Shown: positions 34,265-44,988, numbered from the stretch's first letter. The stretch: DNA of 64,000 bases from AP-15 sp963755435 (GCA_963755435.1 CAVWJX010000003.1:868001-932000); one strand, 5' to 3'. Numbers and translations: made by a program. Notes: generated by a model not told the origin, from the sequence alone.

Positions 34265-36023
34265 ATGTCTCCACCGGAATACGCGGACCATGGGCCGAGC
34301 CGGTTTCTGCTGCACTATGTCGGCCGGCGGATTGGCAGCCACCTGATCCTGCTGCTTGCGGTGCTGGGCGCGGTCGGCTGCGCCATCGGCTCGCAATACG
34401 GCGTCAAGAACCTGGTCGACGTCCTGGGCGCCAAGGACGGCGATGCCTGGCGGCTGTGGTCGGCGGTCGGCCTGCTGCTCGGGCTTGTCGCCGGCGACAA
34501 CCTGTTGTGGCGGCTCGCCGGCTGGGTGGCCGCACGGGCCTTTGTCGCGGTTGGCGGCGACCTGCGCATCGACCTGTTCGAGCACCTCTCCGGCCATGGC
34601 TCGCGGTATTTCGCCGACCGTTTTCCCGGAGCTCTGGCCGGGCGCGTCACCACCGCCGCCAATGCTGCGTTCAGCGTCGAGAACGCGGTGACCTGGATGA
34701 CCTTGCCGCCAGCCGCGGCGGTGGTCGGCAGCATCGCTGTGCTGGGCATCGTCAACTGGCAGATGACTGCGGTGCTGTCGGTAGTCGCCGCGATCATCGG
34801 CACGGCGATCTGGCGGCTGGCGGCCGGAACCCGCCATTTGCATGACCGCTTCGCGGCGCGCGCCGCGGTCGTGACCGGGGATCTGGCCGATATCCTCGGC
34901 AATATCGGCCTGGTTCGCGCCTTTGGCGCCGCCCCGCGCGAGCGCTACCGGCTGTCGCGCCGGATCGAGCACGAAATGTCGGCGCAGCGGCGCAGCCTGC
35001 GCGCACTCGAGCAGCTGCGGCTGTTCCATGCCGGGTGCGTCTTTTTGGTGACCGCGGGCGTGCTCGTCTGGTCGGTCCTGCTGTGGCGGGCCGGCCGCAT
35101 TACCACCGGCGATGTCGTGCTGGCGACCACCTTGGGCTTCAGCGTCTTGCACGCCTCGCGCGATCTGGCCATGGCGATGGCTCGATCTGCTGCAGCATAT
35201 GGCCAAGCTCGGCGAGGCGGTTCGGGTGCTGTGCCTGCCGCACGAGATGACCGATGCACCGAGCGCCAAGCCGTTGATCAATCTCGGTGGCTCGGTGTCG
35301 TTCCGGAACGTCTGCTTCAGCTATCCCGACGATGAGCGGGTATTGCAGGACTTCACCTTGCACATCCCGGCCGGCCAGAAGGTCGGGTTGATCGGCAGGT
35401 CGGGGGCCGGCAAATCGACGGTGCTGGCGCTGCTCCAGCGTCTCTACGACCCCGAGCACGGGCATGTTCTGATTGACGAGCAGGACCTTGCCGAGGTCAC
35501 CCAACAGAGCCTGCGCCGGTCGATTGCCGTGGTTCATCAGGATATCTCGCTGTTTCATCGATCGGTTCTGGAAAATCTGCGTTACGGCAGGCCGGACGCC
35601 AGCAACGAAGAGGTGCGCAGTGCGGCCGAAGCGGCCCATTGCGGCGAGTTCATCAGCCGGATGCCGCGGGGTTTCGCCACGGTTGTCGGTGAGCGCGGCC
35701 TGAAGCTGTCGGGCGGACAGCGCCAGCGGCTCGCCATCGCCCGCGCCTTTCTGTGCAATGCGCCGATCATCGTGCTCGATGAGGCGACCTCCTCGCTCGA
35801 TGACGAGTTGACCCGGTTGGTGCAGGAGGCGCTCGCTCGACTGTTCGCCGGCCGCACCGTGATTGCGGTGACCCATCGGCTGTCCACCCTCGGCTCGTTC
35901 GACCGCATCGTCGTTCTTGAACGCGGCCGGATCATCGAGGACGGCCCGCCGCGCGAACTGTTGCTGCGGCAAAGCGATCTGAGCCAGCTCGATTTGGACA
36001 ACGGTTCGGCTGACCGGCGATGA
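34265..36023 (+). CDS. ABC exporter (fused membrane and ATPase domains), frame broken by one extra base
   Basis: The membrane domain (residues 1 to about 305) begins at the ATG at 34265 with AGGGG upstream and has about six hydrophobic segments. The ATPase domain follows with Walker A GRSGAGKST, signature LKLSGGQRQRLAIARA, Walker B IIVLDEATSSLD and H-loop VTHRLSTL. The two lie in different frames. Dropping one base at about 35,181 joins them smoothly (AMVDLLQHMAKLGEAV), giving about 585 residues. Both halves are intact, so sequence error is likely. Half-size exporters of this kind form homodimers. The stop overlaps the PRC-barrel start by 4 bases. Confidence 0.82.
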
Positions 36024-36628
36024 GGGTAGCCGCGCCGCAGTTGCGTTGCCGGTTGGGCTGCGGGTTTGCCGCGGCCCCGCTGCTGACGATCCTGGCCACC
36101 GCCGCCATTGCCGCAGGCGCTGGCGGATCCCCAGCGGTTGCGCCGGCGCCAATCCAGCACCTGGCGCCAATCCAGCATCCGGCGCCAATCCAGCATCCGG
36201 CGCCGGGCGGGCCGGCCGGCAATGCACCGGCGGAGCCAGCCAAGCGGACGGCACCGAGCGCGGTCCCGCCCAAGCCGAAGAACCTCGAACCGCTGCCATC
36301 GACGCAATCAAGTGGCATTCTCGGCAAGAAGGTAACTGGGCCTGGTGGCAAGGAATTCGGGCTGGTCGTCGACGTGGTGGTTGCCGCCGACGGCCATCCG
36401 CTCGCCGCGATCATTGATTTCGGCGGGTTTCTCGGGGTTGGCAGCCGCAAGATCGCGATCGACTGGCGATTGCTGAGCTTTGTCCCGGGCCACCCCGATT
36501 GGCAGGTGGCGCTGCTCCTGAGTCGCGCCGAGGTTCAGGCCGCCCCGGAATACAAGCCCGATGCCGCCGCCAACCAGATGGTGGGCCCGCCATGGGAGGC
36601 CCCGGCTTCGCCCAGTGGCGGGAAATGA
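36020..36628 (+). CDS. Exported PRC-barrel domain protein
   Basis: The product is 202 residues and starts in an ATGA overlap with the ABC exporter. A hydrophobic segment at about residues 16-34 is a signal peptide or anchor. A low-complexity Pro/Ala linker follows, with three copies of APIQHP or a close variant. The PRC-barrel is at about residues 98-165 (ILGKKVTGPGGKEFGLVVDVV, IIDFGGFLGVGSRKIAID). PRC-barrels in other bacteria occur in photosynthetic reaction centre H subunits and RimM; exported ones have no fixed role. The start coupling ties it to the exporter. Confidence 0.78.
   Translation: MRVAAPQLRCRLGCGFAAAPLLTILATAAIAAGAGGSPAVAPAPIQHLAPIQHPAPIQHPAPGGPAGNAPAEPAKRTAPSAVPPKPKNLEPLPSTQSSGILGKKVTGPGGKEFGLVVDVVVAADGHPLAAIIDFGGFLGVGSRKIAIDWRLLSFVPGHPDWQVALLLSRAEVQAAPEYKPDAAANQMVGPPWEAPASPSGGK
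36145..36198 (+). repeat. Three 18-bp tandem repeats inside the PRC-barrel gene
   Basis: GGCGCCAATCCAGCAYCY occurs three times in a row (36145-36162, 36163-36180, 36181-36198), followed by a partial fourth unit. The repeats are in frame and encode APIQH(L/P). Copy number may vary between strains by slippage. Confidence 0.85.
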
Positions 36629-36641
36629 CCGGGCCAGCGAG

Positions 36642-37892
36642 GTGGCCGACATCGAGAGGCCGTGCGGCGGAAAGGGCAGCGGCGCCGGGCCGCCGGTGAC
36701 CTCGCCGCCGGTCACGACCGCGGCCGGGCGCGGGCTCGATTGGCTCAATCTCTTCGTTGGCAACATCCAAACCGGCTTCGGGCCGTTCATCGCGGTCTAT
36801 CTGACGACCCAGGGCTGGACCGAAACCGCCATCGGCCTGGCGCTGAGCCTCGGCACGATCAGCGCGATGGCGAGCCAGGTGCCGGCCGGCGCCATGGTCG
36901 ACGCCATCGCCAACAAGACTGCTGTCGTGTTCTTCAGCATCGTCTCCTTCATGGTCGGGGCGCTGCTGTTCGCGGTCCAGCCGACGCCGCTTCCGGTATA
37001 TTTGGCCGAGGTCAGCCACAGCTTTTCGAGCTGCACCTTGGGGCCGGCGATCGCCGCGATCAGTCTCTCCGTCGCCGGCCCGGCGATGCTGGGCCAAAGG
37101 TTTGGCCGCAATACCCGGTTCGCCTCGATCGGCAACGGGGTCGGCGCCGCGCTGATGGGCGCGTGCGGATATTACGTGTCGGAGCGGGCGGTGTTTTTCC
37201 TGACCGCGGCGCTGACCCTGCCGGCGCTGCTGCCGCTGCTGCCGCTGGCCCGCCTGAGCACGGCCGGCCGAGCGGCGGGCCGCGACCCCGGCGCGCAAGG
37301 ATGGCGCAAAAGTCTGCGCCCGCTATTGACCGACCGCCGGCTGCTGACCTTTGCCGCCTCCCTGATGCTGTTCACCCTCGGCAACGCCGCGATCCTGCCG
37401 CTGCTCGGTTCCGCCCTGACCGAGCGGGTCGGCAGTACTGCGAGCCTCCTGATCGCGGCCTGCATCGTGCTGCCGCAGCTGGTCGTCGCCCTGATCTCGC
37501 CGACGATCGGCCGACTGGCCGAGACGCGCGGGCGGCGCTCGGTTCTGCTGCTCGGGTTCTGCACGTTGCCGATCCGCGGTCTGGTATTCGCCGGGGCGAG
37601 CAACCCGGCGCTGGCCGTGCCGGTGCAGGTCCTCGACGGCATCGCCGGGGCCGCGATCGGGGTCATGGTCCCGCTCGTCACCAGCGACATCGCCGGTAAG
37701 TCGGGCCATTTCAACCTGGCGCTCGGGTTCGTCGGCTTCGCCATCGGCATCGGCGCCACCCTCAGCACCAGCCTTGCCGGCATGATCGCCGACCGGTTCG
37801 GCAATTCGGCGGCGCTGTTCGCCCTCGCCGCGATCGGCCTGATCGCGACGGCGCTGGTCTGGGGCGCGATGCCGGAGACCCGCCCGCCATAA
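36642..37892 (+). CDS. Major facilitator superfamily transporter
   Basis: The protein is about 416 residues if the GTG at 36642 is the start; this start is uncertain because no good ribosome-binding site was seen and an ATG at 36561 lies inside the previous gene. Twelve hydrophobic segments are visible, with MFS loop sequences (VDAIANKTAVVF after helix 2 and GRLAETRGRRSVLL in the second half). It likely exports a small molecule. It follows the PRC-barrel gene by 13 bases, so it may share the GT-ABC-PRC transcript. Substrate unknown. Confidence 0.8.
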   Translation: MADIERPCGGKGSGAGPPVTSPPVTTAAGRGLDWLNLFVGNIQTGFGPFIAVYLTTQGWTETAIGLALSLGTISAMASQVPAGAMVDAIANKTAVVFFSIVSFMVGALLFAVQPTPLPVYLAEVSHSFSSCTLGPAIAAISLSVAGPAMLGQRFGRNTRFASIGNGVGAALMGACGYYVSERAVFFLTAALTLPALLPLLPLARLSTAGRAAGRDPGAQGWRKSLRPLLTDRRLLTFAASLMLFTLGNAAILPLLGSALTERVGSTASLLIAACIVLPQLVVALISPTIGRLAETRGRRSVLLLGFCTLPIRGLVFAGASNPALAVPVQVLDGIAGAAIGVMVPLVTSDIAGKSGHFNLALGFVGFAIGIGATLSTSLAGMIADRFGNSAALFALAAIGLIATALVWGAMPETRPP

Positions 37893-37932
37893 TCCGGGGC
37901 GCGGCTGCGCGATTGCCCGATATCGGTCTCGG

Positions 37933-39268
37933 TCAATTGCCGGTGAGCCAATCGAGGCTCGGCTCGTGCTCGAGGCGCTGCAGGCGCTCGAACAGCGGTG
38001 CCGAGCGGGGGCCGAGCGCCGCCCCGGTCAGGCGGGCGAATTTGTCGCCGAGATCGGCGGCGGCGAGGGTCCCGTCCGCGGCCCCGGCGACGAGCCGCCT
38101 GCCACCCTTCAGATCGACCGTGACCGTGACCTGGGCGGCGCCGTGGCCGGATCCCGAGGGTGCCGAGGCGATCGTCACCCGGCGGGCGAGCGCGCGGATC
38201 TCGGGATCGTCGAGCGCGCCCTCGATAAACGATTCGGGATTGCGCGGGTCGCGGTAAAGCGCCAGCGCGGCGCAGAACGGCACGCTGTACTGGGCCATCA
38301 TCAGATCGGCCGGCTCGACAATGTTGTGCAAAGTCGCCATGCGCTCGCTGCCGCTGATCGCCACCGCCTCGACCTCGCCGCCGGCAAAGCCGTGCTCCGC
38401 CTGGAGTTGCGAGAGCGCCTTGACCGCGGCGTGGGCGTTGATGTGGCAGGGGTAGCGCTTCAAGCGCGATGCTGGCGGTCTCCCAATCGTCGCCGAGCCC
38501 CTTGGTCAACTCGGCCACCTCCCATTCGGTGCAGAACACGGCGAGAAACCCGAACCGGCCTTCGAGCACGGTGTCGGGCGCCGCAAAGCCGTCGGCGGCG
38601 AGGCTCGCGGCCAAAACCCCGCCCTCCGAGGCGCGGCCGAGATGCAGCCGCTTGACCATGCCGCCATTGCCGGCGTGGGCGAATTCGAGGAGCCCCGAGG
38701 CGAGCGAGCCGGCGATGCCGAGCGCCATCGTCATCCGCCCGGCATCGAGGCCCAAGAGATGCCCGCCGGCGACGGCGCCGCCGAACGGCCCGGTGTTGCC
38801 CGGCGCATGAAAGCCGCGGGCTTCGTTGGTGTGGCCGGTGGCGCGGCCGATCCGCACCATCACCTCGCAGCCGGCGACAAAGGCGGCGATCAGCGCCCGC
38901 CCGCCCAACCCCTGCTGCTGGGCGATGGCCAAGGCCGGCGGCAGCAGGGTGGCGCCCGGATGCACCCCGGCCCCGGGCCGGGTCAGGCTGTCGAGCTCGA
39001 AGGCGTGCGCCAAGGCGCCGTTGGCCAGTGCCGCCGCCGGTGCGCTGACCGCCGGCCCGCCCGAGCCGAGAATATGGCAGCTGCCGCCCGGCCCGGTGCG
39101 CCGGGCATAGCCGATGACGATCCGGCTCCACGGCAACGCCGCGCCGCAGATGATCGCCGCCACCGTATCGGCGATGCACGCCTTGGCCCGGCCGACGATC
39201 GCGGCCGGAATATCCTCGTAGCGCAACCCCGCCGCATAGCGGGCGAGCCGAACCGTCTCCTGGGCCAT
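37933..39268 (-). CDS. MmgE/PrpD-family protein, frame broken by one extra base
   Basis: The N-terminal part starts at the ATG at 39268 with GGGAGG 5 bases upstream. It has the MmgE/PrpD features CIADTVAAIICG, NGALAHAFELDSL, HPGATLLPPALA and GTEWEVAEL-like sequence. The C-terminal part is in another frame (KRYPCHINAHAAVKAL, DPRNPESFIEGALDD). Removing one base at about 38,461 joins them (IALKRYPCHINAH), giving about 444 residues. The family includes 2-methylcitrate dehydratase, cis-aconitate decarboxylase and many uncharacterised enzymes. No prp gene is adjacent, so the substrate is open. Confidence 0.8.
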
Positions 39269-39680
39269 GCCTGCCTCCCCGAGCACCTCTGCGACCCGGA
39301 AGATTAAGGCACCGGACAGGGTCGGCGCGAGCCGCTCGTGCGTCGCTGCCATGCCGGCGGCCGGGCGCCGACCAAGCCTGTTCCACCTGTTATTTGCAGG
39401 CGATTAACAGGTGATGCGAGCCCGAGCGGCCGCTCAGCCCTGCGCCACCCCCGCCGGCTGCTCCGCCGGAAATCAACAGCGGAAAGTTCCCGCCTGGGTG
39501 CGATCCCTCTCCGTTCTCGGGCAATTCCGGGACCATTACGATAAGATGCGATTGTGGCTATTGCACCGTCGCTGTGCTCGGAAGGCTCGGTAGCGCGCTA
39601 GGGCAAGGGTTGGACGAGGCGATCGGATTTGGACGCCAAATTGATCCTTGCCGTGCTATCCGGAGCTGCTGCCTTGGCCA
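39269..39680. other. 412-base gap between MmgE/PrpD and the MmeI-like gene
   Basis: This gap separates two divergent genes and must hold the promoter of the restriction-modification gene. It contains the inverted repeat at 39384-39413. Apart from that I see no gene, tRNA or terminator. Base composition drops slightly towards the MmeI-like gene. Confidence 0.5.
39384..39413. promoter_or_regulatory. 9-bp inverted repeat, operator-like
   Basis: CACCTGTTA (39384-39392) and TAACAGGTG (39405-39413) form a perfect inverted repeat with a 12-base spacer. It has no U-tract, so it is not an intrinsic terminator. The symmetry and size suit a dimeric regulator or a recombinase site. It lies about 270 bases before the MmeI-like start and 115 bases before the divergent MmgE/PrpD start. 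Confidence 0.45.
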
Positions 39681-42600
39681 ATGGTCAATCGCGTGGACGT
39701 TACCGATCGGCTCCCTACCCAAAGCGACACGCCGGTGGAAGCTTTCGTCCGCCGATGGCAAGAGTCTGCGGCCTCCGAGCGCGCCAATTACGGCCTCTTC
39801 CTGATCGAGCTGTGCGAGGTTCTCGGGCTTCCGCGCCCGGAGCCGGCCACCGGCGAACCGGAACGCGACGGCTACGTGTTCGAGCGCCCGGTGACCTTTC
39901 ACAATCCAGACGGCACGACCAGTCCAGGATTTATCGACTTATATCGGCACGACTGCTTTGTCCTCGAAACGAAGCAAGGGTGTGAGGCAACGCAACCAAC
40001 AACGCTTTCGGAGCAGGCCGGCCTCGCCAAGCCTCGCCGCCGGCGTGGACACGGCATCCGCGGAACCGAGACCTGGGATGCGGCGATGCTGCGCGCTCGC
40101 GGCCAGGCCGAGCAGTACGCGAAAGCCCTGCCCGAATGGCCGCCGTTTCTGATCGTTGTCGATGTCGGCCACAGCATCGAGATTTATGCCGACTTCACCG
40201 GCACCGGAAAACATTACGCGCAATTCCCGGACACCAGTAGCTTTCGCATCCGGCTTCCTGAACTGGCGCGTGAGGAGGTTCGCGACCGCCTGAAAGCGAT
40301 TTGGCTCGACCCGCTGTCGCTCGACCCCACCCGCCACGCGGCGAAGGTCACGCGCGAGATCGCAGCGCGGCTCGCGTTGCTAGGGCGTAGCCTAGAGAAA
40401 GACGGGCAGCACCCCGAAAGCGTGGCAATGTTCCTGATGCGCGCGCTGTTCACGATGTTCGCCGACAACATCGGTCTGCTGCGAAAGGAAAGCTTCCGCG
40501 AGTTGCTGCGCAGCTTGCGTGAAAGGCCGCACACCTTCCGGCCGATGATGCACAGCCTGTGGGCAAGCATGGACAAGGGCGGCTTCTCGCCCGAACTCGG
40601 CGAAGACATCCTGCGCTTCAATGGCGGCCTGTTCGCAAACACCGAGGCGATCGCGCTCAATGCGGAACAGCTCGAAATTCTGATCGACGCGGCCGAAAGA
40701 GATTGGTCGGCGGTCGAGCCGGCGATTTTCGGGACCTTGCTGGAACGTGCTCTCGACGAGCGCGAGCGCGAGCGGCTCGGCGCGCATTTCACGCCGCGCG
40801 CCTATGTCGAACGCCTGGTGTTGCCGACAATCATCGAGCCGTTGCGCGCCGATTGGGAGGCGGTCAAGGCTGCCGCGGTTGAACTGGTCGATGCCGGCGA
40901 CAAGGCGGGCGCGGTCGCTCAATTGCGCCGCTTTCACGAAAATCTGTGCAACATCACGATCCTCGACCCGGCTTGCGGCACCGGGAATTTTCTCTATGTG
41001 GCGCTCGAACATCTGAAGCGGCTCGAAGGCGAGGTTTTGGATTTGCTCGCCGGTCTTGGCGAAACACTACGGCTTGAAGGGCTCGCTCGCACCGTTGATC
41101 CGCATCAGCTGCTCGGCATCGAGGCCAACCCTCGCGCCGTCGCGATCACCGAGCTGGTCTTGTGGATCGGCTATCTGCAATGGCATTTCCGCATCCGCGG
41201 CAACGCGATGCCGGCCGAACCGGTGCTGCGCAATTTCCGCAACATCGAGCATCGCGACGCGCTCCTGACCTGGCGTGGCGAAGAACTGGTGCGCGGCGCC
41301 AACGGCCGCCCATTCACCCGCTGGGACGGCCACACCAAAAAACCGCACCCGGTCACCGGCGAAATGGTCCCTGACGAGAATGCGCGGGTGGAAATCGTGC
41401 GGCTGATTGGGGCGCAGCCCGCGAGATGGCCGCAGGCAGATTTCATCATCGGCAACCCGCCGTTCATCGGCGGAAAGGATATTCGCGCGGTGCAGGGCGA
41501 GGGCTATACCGAGGCGTTGTGGGACGTCTATCGGCAGATGCCGCATGCGGCCGATTACGTGATGTACTGGTGGAACCGCGCCGCGCAGCAAGTTTCCGCC
41601 GGCCATGCTCGCCGTTTTGGCCTGATCACCACCAATTCGTTGCCGCAGGCGTTCAACCGCCGGGTGGTCAAGGCGCATCTCGAGCATGTCGACGGCATTT
41701 CGTTAGCCTTCGCGATCCCGAACCATCCCTGGGTCGACGCCGCCGATGCGGCGGATGTGCGCGTTGCGATGACGGTCGGCGTCCGCGGCCGCGACCGGCC
41801 CGGCCGGTTGCTCGAAGTCACTCGTGAGTTACCAACGGATGACGGTGGGTCCGATGTTGAATTCTTGGAGCGCTCTGGCATCATTCACGCCGATCTGCGC
41901 ATCGGCGCCGATCTGACCCGCGCCCTGCCGCTGCGCGCGAACGAAGGGCTGTGTTCTCCGGGCGTAAAGCTGCACGGCAGCGGTTTCATCGTGACGCCGG
42001 CACAGGCCAAGGCGCTCGGCCTCGGCCGGGTGCCCGGTCTCGAACAGCATATCCGACCCTATTTGAATGGTCGCGACCTGACCGGCCATAGCCGCAACGT
42101 CATGGTCATCGACTTGTTCGGCCTGACCGAAGCCGAGGTCCGCCAGCGCTTTCCTGAAGTCTTTCAATGGGTCTTGGAACGGGTGAAGCCGGAACGGGAT
42201 CAAAATAACCGCGCCTCGTACCGGCAATCGTGGTGGACATTCGGTGAACCACGCCGCGAACTTCGTCCAGCCTTGGCGGCTCTTAACCGATACATCGTCA
42301 CGGTCGAAACCGCGAGGCATCGGACATTCGGATTTCTCGACTCGGGCGTGCTTGCGGACAACAGGCTCGTTGTATTCGCAATGCAAGAAGCAGCTCAACT
42401 CGGGATTTTGTCAAGCCGTGCGCATGTAGTTTGGACGCTTTCCCTAGGCGGAACGCTGGAAGATCGACCAATCTATACAAAATCTCTGTGCTTCGACCCG
42501 TTTCCGTTTCCGGAGTGCGGCGAGCGCGAGCGGGCGGTGATCGCGGCCATTGCCGAGGAATTGGACGCGCTGCGCAAGGAGCGGCTGCGGCTCCACCCCG

Positions 42601-43134
42601 ACGTGACCCTGACCGGGCTCTATAATGTGCTGGCGAAATTGCGCTCTGGCGAAATCCTGACCGAGGCCGAGCGCGGCGTTCACGATCGGGGCCTAGTCGG
42701 CGTGATCCGACGCCTGCACGACGATCTCGACCGCGCCGTCTTCGCCGCTTATGGCTGGCCCGCCGATCTTTCCGACGATGACATCCTTGTCTCGACTCGT
42801 GTCGCTCAACCGCGAGCGCGTCGAGGAAGAGTTTCGCGGCACGGTCCGTTGGCTGCGCCCCGAATTCCAGGCCGGCATCGCCGCCGCGCCGATGCAGCGC
42901 GAGCTGCCGGCGCCGGCTGCCGCCGCCGCAGCCCGGCAATCCTGGCCGCGGGAATTGCCGGAGCAGTTCAAGGCGGTGCGCACGGCCCTCGCCGGCGAGC
43001 GGGCGCCCGCCGCCGCCGAGCAGGTCGCTGCCCATTTCGTCCGCGCCCGTCGCGACCGGGTTTCCCAGGTGCTGGAAACGCTGGTTTCGCTCGGCCAGGC
43101 GCGTCAGGCGGGACCGGGCCTTTACACGGCGTAA
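39681..43134 (+). CDS. MmeI-like type IIL/IIG restriction-modification enzyme, C-terminus frameshifted
   Basis: The product (about 1,150 residues after repair) starts at the ATG at 39681; a TTG at 39648 is possible. The N-terminal nuclease site is D86-X9-E96-T-K98 (FIDLYRHDCFVLETKQ), the spacing used by MmeI. The adenine methyltransferase part has motif I DPACGTGNFL (about residue 430) and motif IV NPPF (residue 592). A target-recognition region and a C-terminal helical region follow. One extra base at about 42,789 splits the last 115 residues (DDDIL, then SRLVSLNRERVEEEF) into another frame. One polypeptide of this family both modifies and cuts DNA. Local base composition is less GC-rich than its neighbours. 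Confidence 0.85.
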
Positions 43135-43190
43135 GCTCGGCCGGGACTCTGATCCTTTCTGGAAGCTCGCTGTGGCGGGTCGCGGGAAAG

Positions 43191-43224
43191 CGTGGATCAC
43201 CGGGACGAGCCCGGTGATGACCGG
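43191..43224. repeat. REP-like element, copy 1
   Basis: CGTGGATCACCGGGACGAGC followed by CCGGTGATGACCGG lies between the convergent stops of the MmeI-like gene and the epimerase. The core is the inverted repeat TCACCGGG...CCCGGTGA. A related element is at 58265. Such sequences are dispersed between genes in many alphaproteobacteria. Confidence 0.65.
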
Positions 43225-43291
43225 CCAGGAAGGAAGTTTTGGGCTCGTTCGCGGTCAGTTCCGCGGCGGCCGCTGCGCGCGGGTGCGGGGG

Positions 43292-44233
43292 TTAGCGGTC
43301 GGCGATTGGCGGCTGGCCTTGCTCGGCGCGAACCTCGTTGATGATCTGCCGGACGCGCTCGCGGTAGGGGCGGTATTGGACGCCGAATTCCTGCACCAGG
43401 CGGCTGTTGTCGATCAGGTAGTTGCCCGACAACTCCTTGCCGCCGGTCTCGTTCTGGAAGGTGATCTTGGCGTCGGGCAGGAACTCGCGGACCATGTCGG
43501 CGATCTCGCCCAAACTGATCGCGATGCCGCCGGTGTTGTAGATCCAGTGCTTGGGCTTGTCCTCCATGATCACGCGGGCGAAGATTTCGGCGATTTCGTC
43601 GACATGGACCGGGCAGCGCATCGCATCCTTGTAGGGGAACGAGACGGCCTTGCCGCGGGCCGGGTCGGTGATGCAGAAGACGTGATCGACCGAGCCGACG
43701 ATCTTGTCGTTGCCGGTGACATTGGCCGGGCGGATCGCGGTGATCTCGATGCCGTATTTCTCGCGGTAGTCCTGCGCCTGCCACTCGTTGAAGATCTTGT
43801 GCATCGCGTATTGGACGTGGCCGTGGCGGAAATCGTCCTCGGTGACGACCCGGTCGCCGTAATGATGCTGCTCGCCGCTGACCGCCAACGAGCTCGCATA
43901 GGCGACGCGGTTGACCCCGCAGAGGCGCGCCGCCTCGAAGCAATTGTCCATGCCGAGGATGTTGAGCTTGAACGCGGCGTGCGGCGGATGCTCGCTGCCG
44001 AGGTAATAGGCGAGGTTGACGACGCGCGTCGGCTTCGCCGCGGCCATCACCGACATCAAATCGTCGAACTGGCTGACATCGCCGCGCAGCACGCGGACCT
44101 GCTTGCCCAGATGGTCGTAGGAGGCGGTGCCGGGGTTGATGTCCATGCAGGTGATTTCTTCGCCGCGCCGGGCCAGGAGCGGGACGAGCCGGCGACCAAT
44201 GAAGCCGGCGCCGCCGATGATCAAGGTCGACAT
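43292..44233 (-). CDS. NAD-dependent epimerase/dehydratase family protein
   Basis: The product is 313 residues from the ATG at 44233, with GGAGGA just upstream. It is an extended SDR: the Rossmann motif is GGAGFIGRRL near the N-terminus, the active-site Ser is in YASSLAVSG and the Tyr-Lys pair is YAMHK. Sequences such as RPANVTGNDK and VHVDEIAEIFARVI are usual in nucleotide-sugar epimerases and related dehydrogenases. Substrate is not evident; uronate dehydrogenase-like enzymes and sugar epimerases share this layout. The next gene upstream (DUF4336) is 35 bases away on the same strand. Confidence 0.85.
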   Translation of the reverse strand: MSTLIIGGAGFIGRRLVPLLARRGEEITCMDINPGTASYDHLGKQVRVLRGDVSQFDDLMSVMAAAKPTRVVNLAYYLGSEHPPHAAFKLNILGMDNCFEAARLCGVNRVAYASSLAVSGEQHHYGDRVVTEDDFRHGHVQYAMHKIFNEWQAQDYREKYGIEITAIRPANVTGNDKIVGSVDHVFCITDPARGKAVSFPYKDAMRCPVHVDEIAEIFARVIMEDKPKHWIYNTGGIAISLGEIADMVREFLPDAKITFQNETGGKELSGNYLIDNSRLVQEFGVQYRPYRERVRQIINEVRAEQGQPPIADR

Positions 44234-44268
44234 TGTTGTTTCCTCCGCTGGGATGTCCTCGCCGGACG

Positions 44269-44988
44269 TTAGCGTGCGGCGCCGCGGCGTTGCAACCAAG
44301 CGAAGGCTTCGCGCACGAACGCCGCGCCATTCCCGGTTGCGGCCTCGCCATGTGCGATCAACGCGCGCTCGATCGGCCAGGCGAGGATGCGTGTGAGCGC
44401 CGCCCGCGCTGCGTGGCGGTCGAGGAAGCTTGCCCGCCATTCGCGCGGCGCACCGGGATTGGGCGCGACGATGCCGTCGAGCCGGGCGAGGAGCCCGCGC
44501 CAGCCCTTGAACCAGTCGCGCGGCAGATTCTCGATCAAATCGGCAAAGATCGCGGTGCGGCTGGCATGGTGGAAAAACACCGCCTCCGTCATTGCGAAAC
44601 TGCCACGCATCAGCACCTGGTCGATATCGGCTGCCCATGCCGGCTCGGGCACGTCGCCAAGCTCGGCGTCGAAAGCGAGGTCTCTGCGTTTGCGGCGTAG
44701 GCCGGGCGAGGCGTAGAGGCGCGCCTGCGGGTAGGCCTCACGCCATTCTCCGAGGAACAGATGGTGGAGCGGATTCGGCGACACGAGATGTCGCACCGGG
44801 CCGAGCGCGTCGACTTCCTGCCGGAGCGCAGGCGACAGCGCAATCGGCGACCACACGAAGAGGCCTCCGTCGGAGAGCCGGACCAGGGCCATGCGCGTCG
44901 GATAGGGAAAGCCGAAGAACGATACCACCGGGCCCTCGCCGACCCAGAGCTCGGACCCGAATTCGCGCAGCGGCGACGAGCCGATCAT
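44269..44988 (-). CDS. DUF4336 protein (metallo-beta-lactamase-like fold)
   Basis: The product is 239 residues from the ATG at 44988; a TTG at 45024 would add 12 residues. DUF4336 features are present: FPYPTRMALVRLSDGGLFVWSPI, VRHLVSPNPLHHLFLGEWREAYP with clustered His, and later AVFFHHASRTAIFADLIENL. DUF4336 is distantly related to metallo-hydrolases but lacks the full HxHxDH motif. Its role is unknown. It may be co-transcribed with the epimerase downstream. Confidence 0.75.
   Translation of the reverse strand: MIGSSPLREFGSELWVGEGPVVSFFGFPYPTRMALVRLSDGGLFVWSPIALSPALRQEVDALGPVRHLVSPNPLHHLFLGEWREAYPQARLYASPGLRRKRRDLAFDAELGDVPEPAWAADIDQVLMRGSFAMTEAVFFHHASRTAIFADLIENLPRDWFKGWRGLLARLDGIVAPNPGAPREWRASFLDRHAARAALTRILAWPIERALIAHGEAATGNGAAFVREAFAWLQRRGAAR

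Noticed and set aside
31463..35281. Minus-strand open frame of 1,272 codons
   Set aside because: It runs across cca, the glycosyltransferase and the exporter on the other strand. Composition is typical of an antisense frame in GC-rich DNA.
39384..39413. Intrinsic terminator or dif-type recombination site
   Set aside because: No U-tract follows the stem, and the arms (9 bp) and spacer (12 bases) do not fit the 11-6-11 layout of dif sites.
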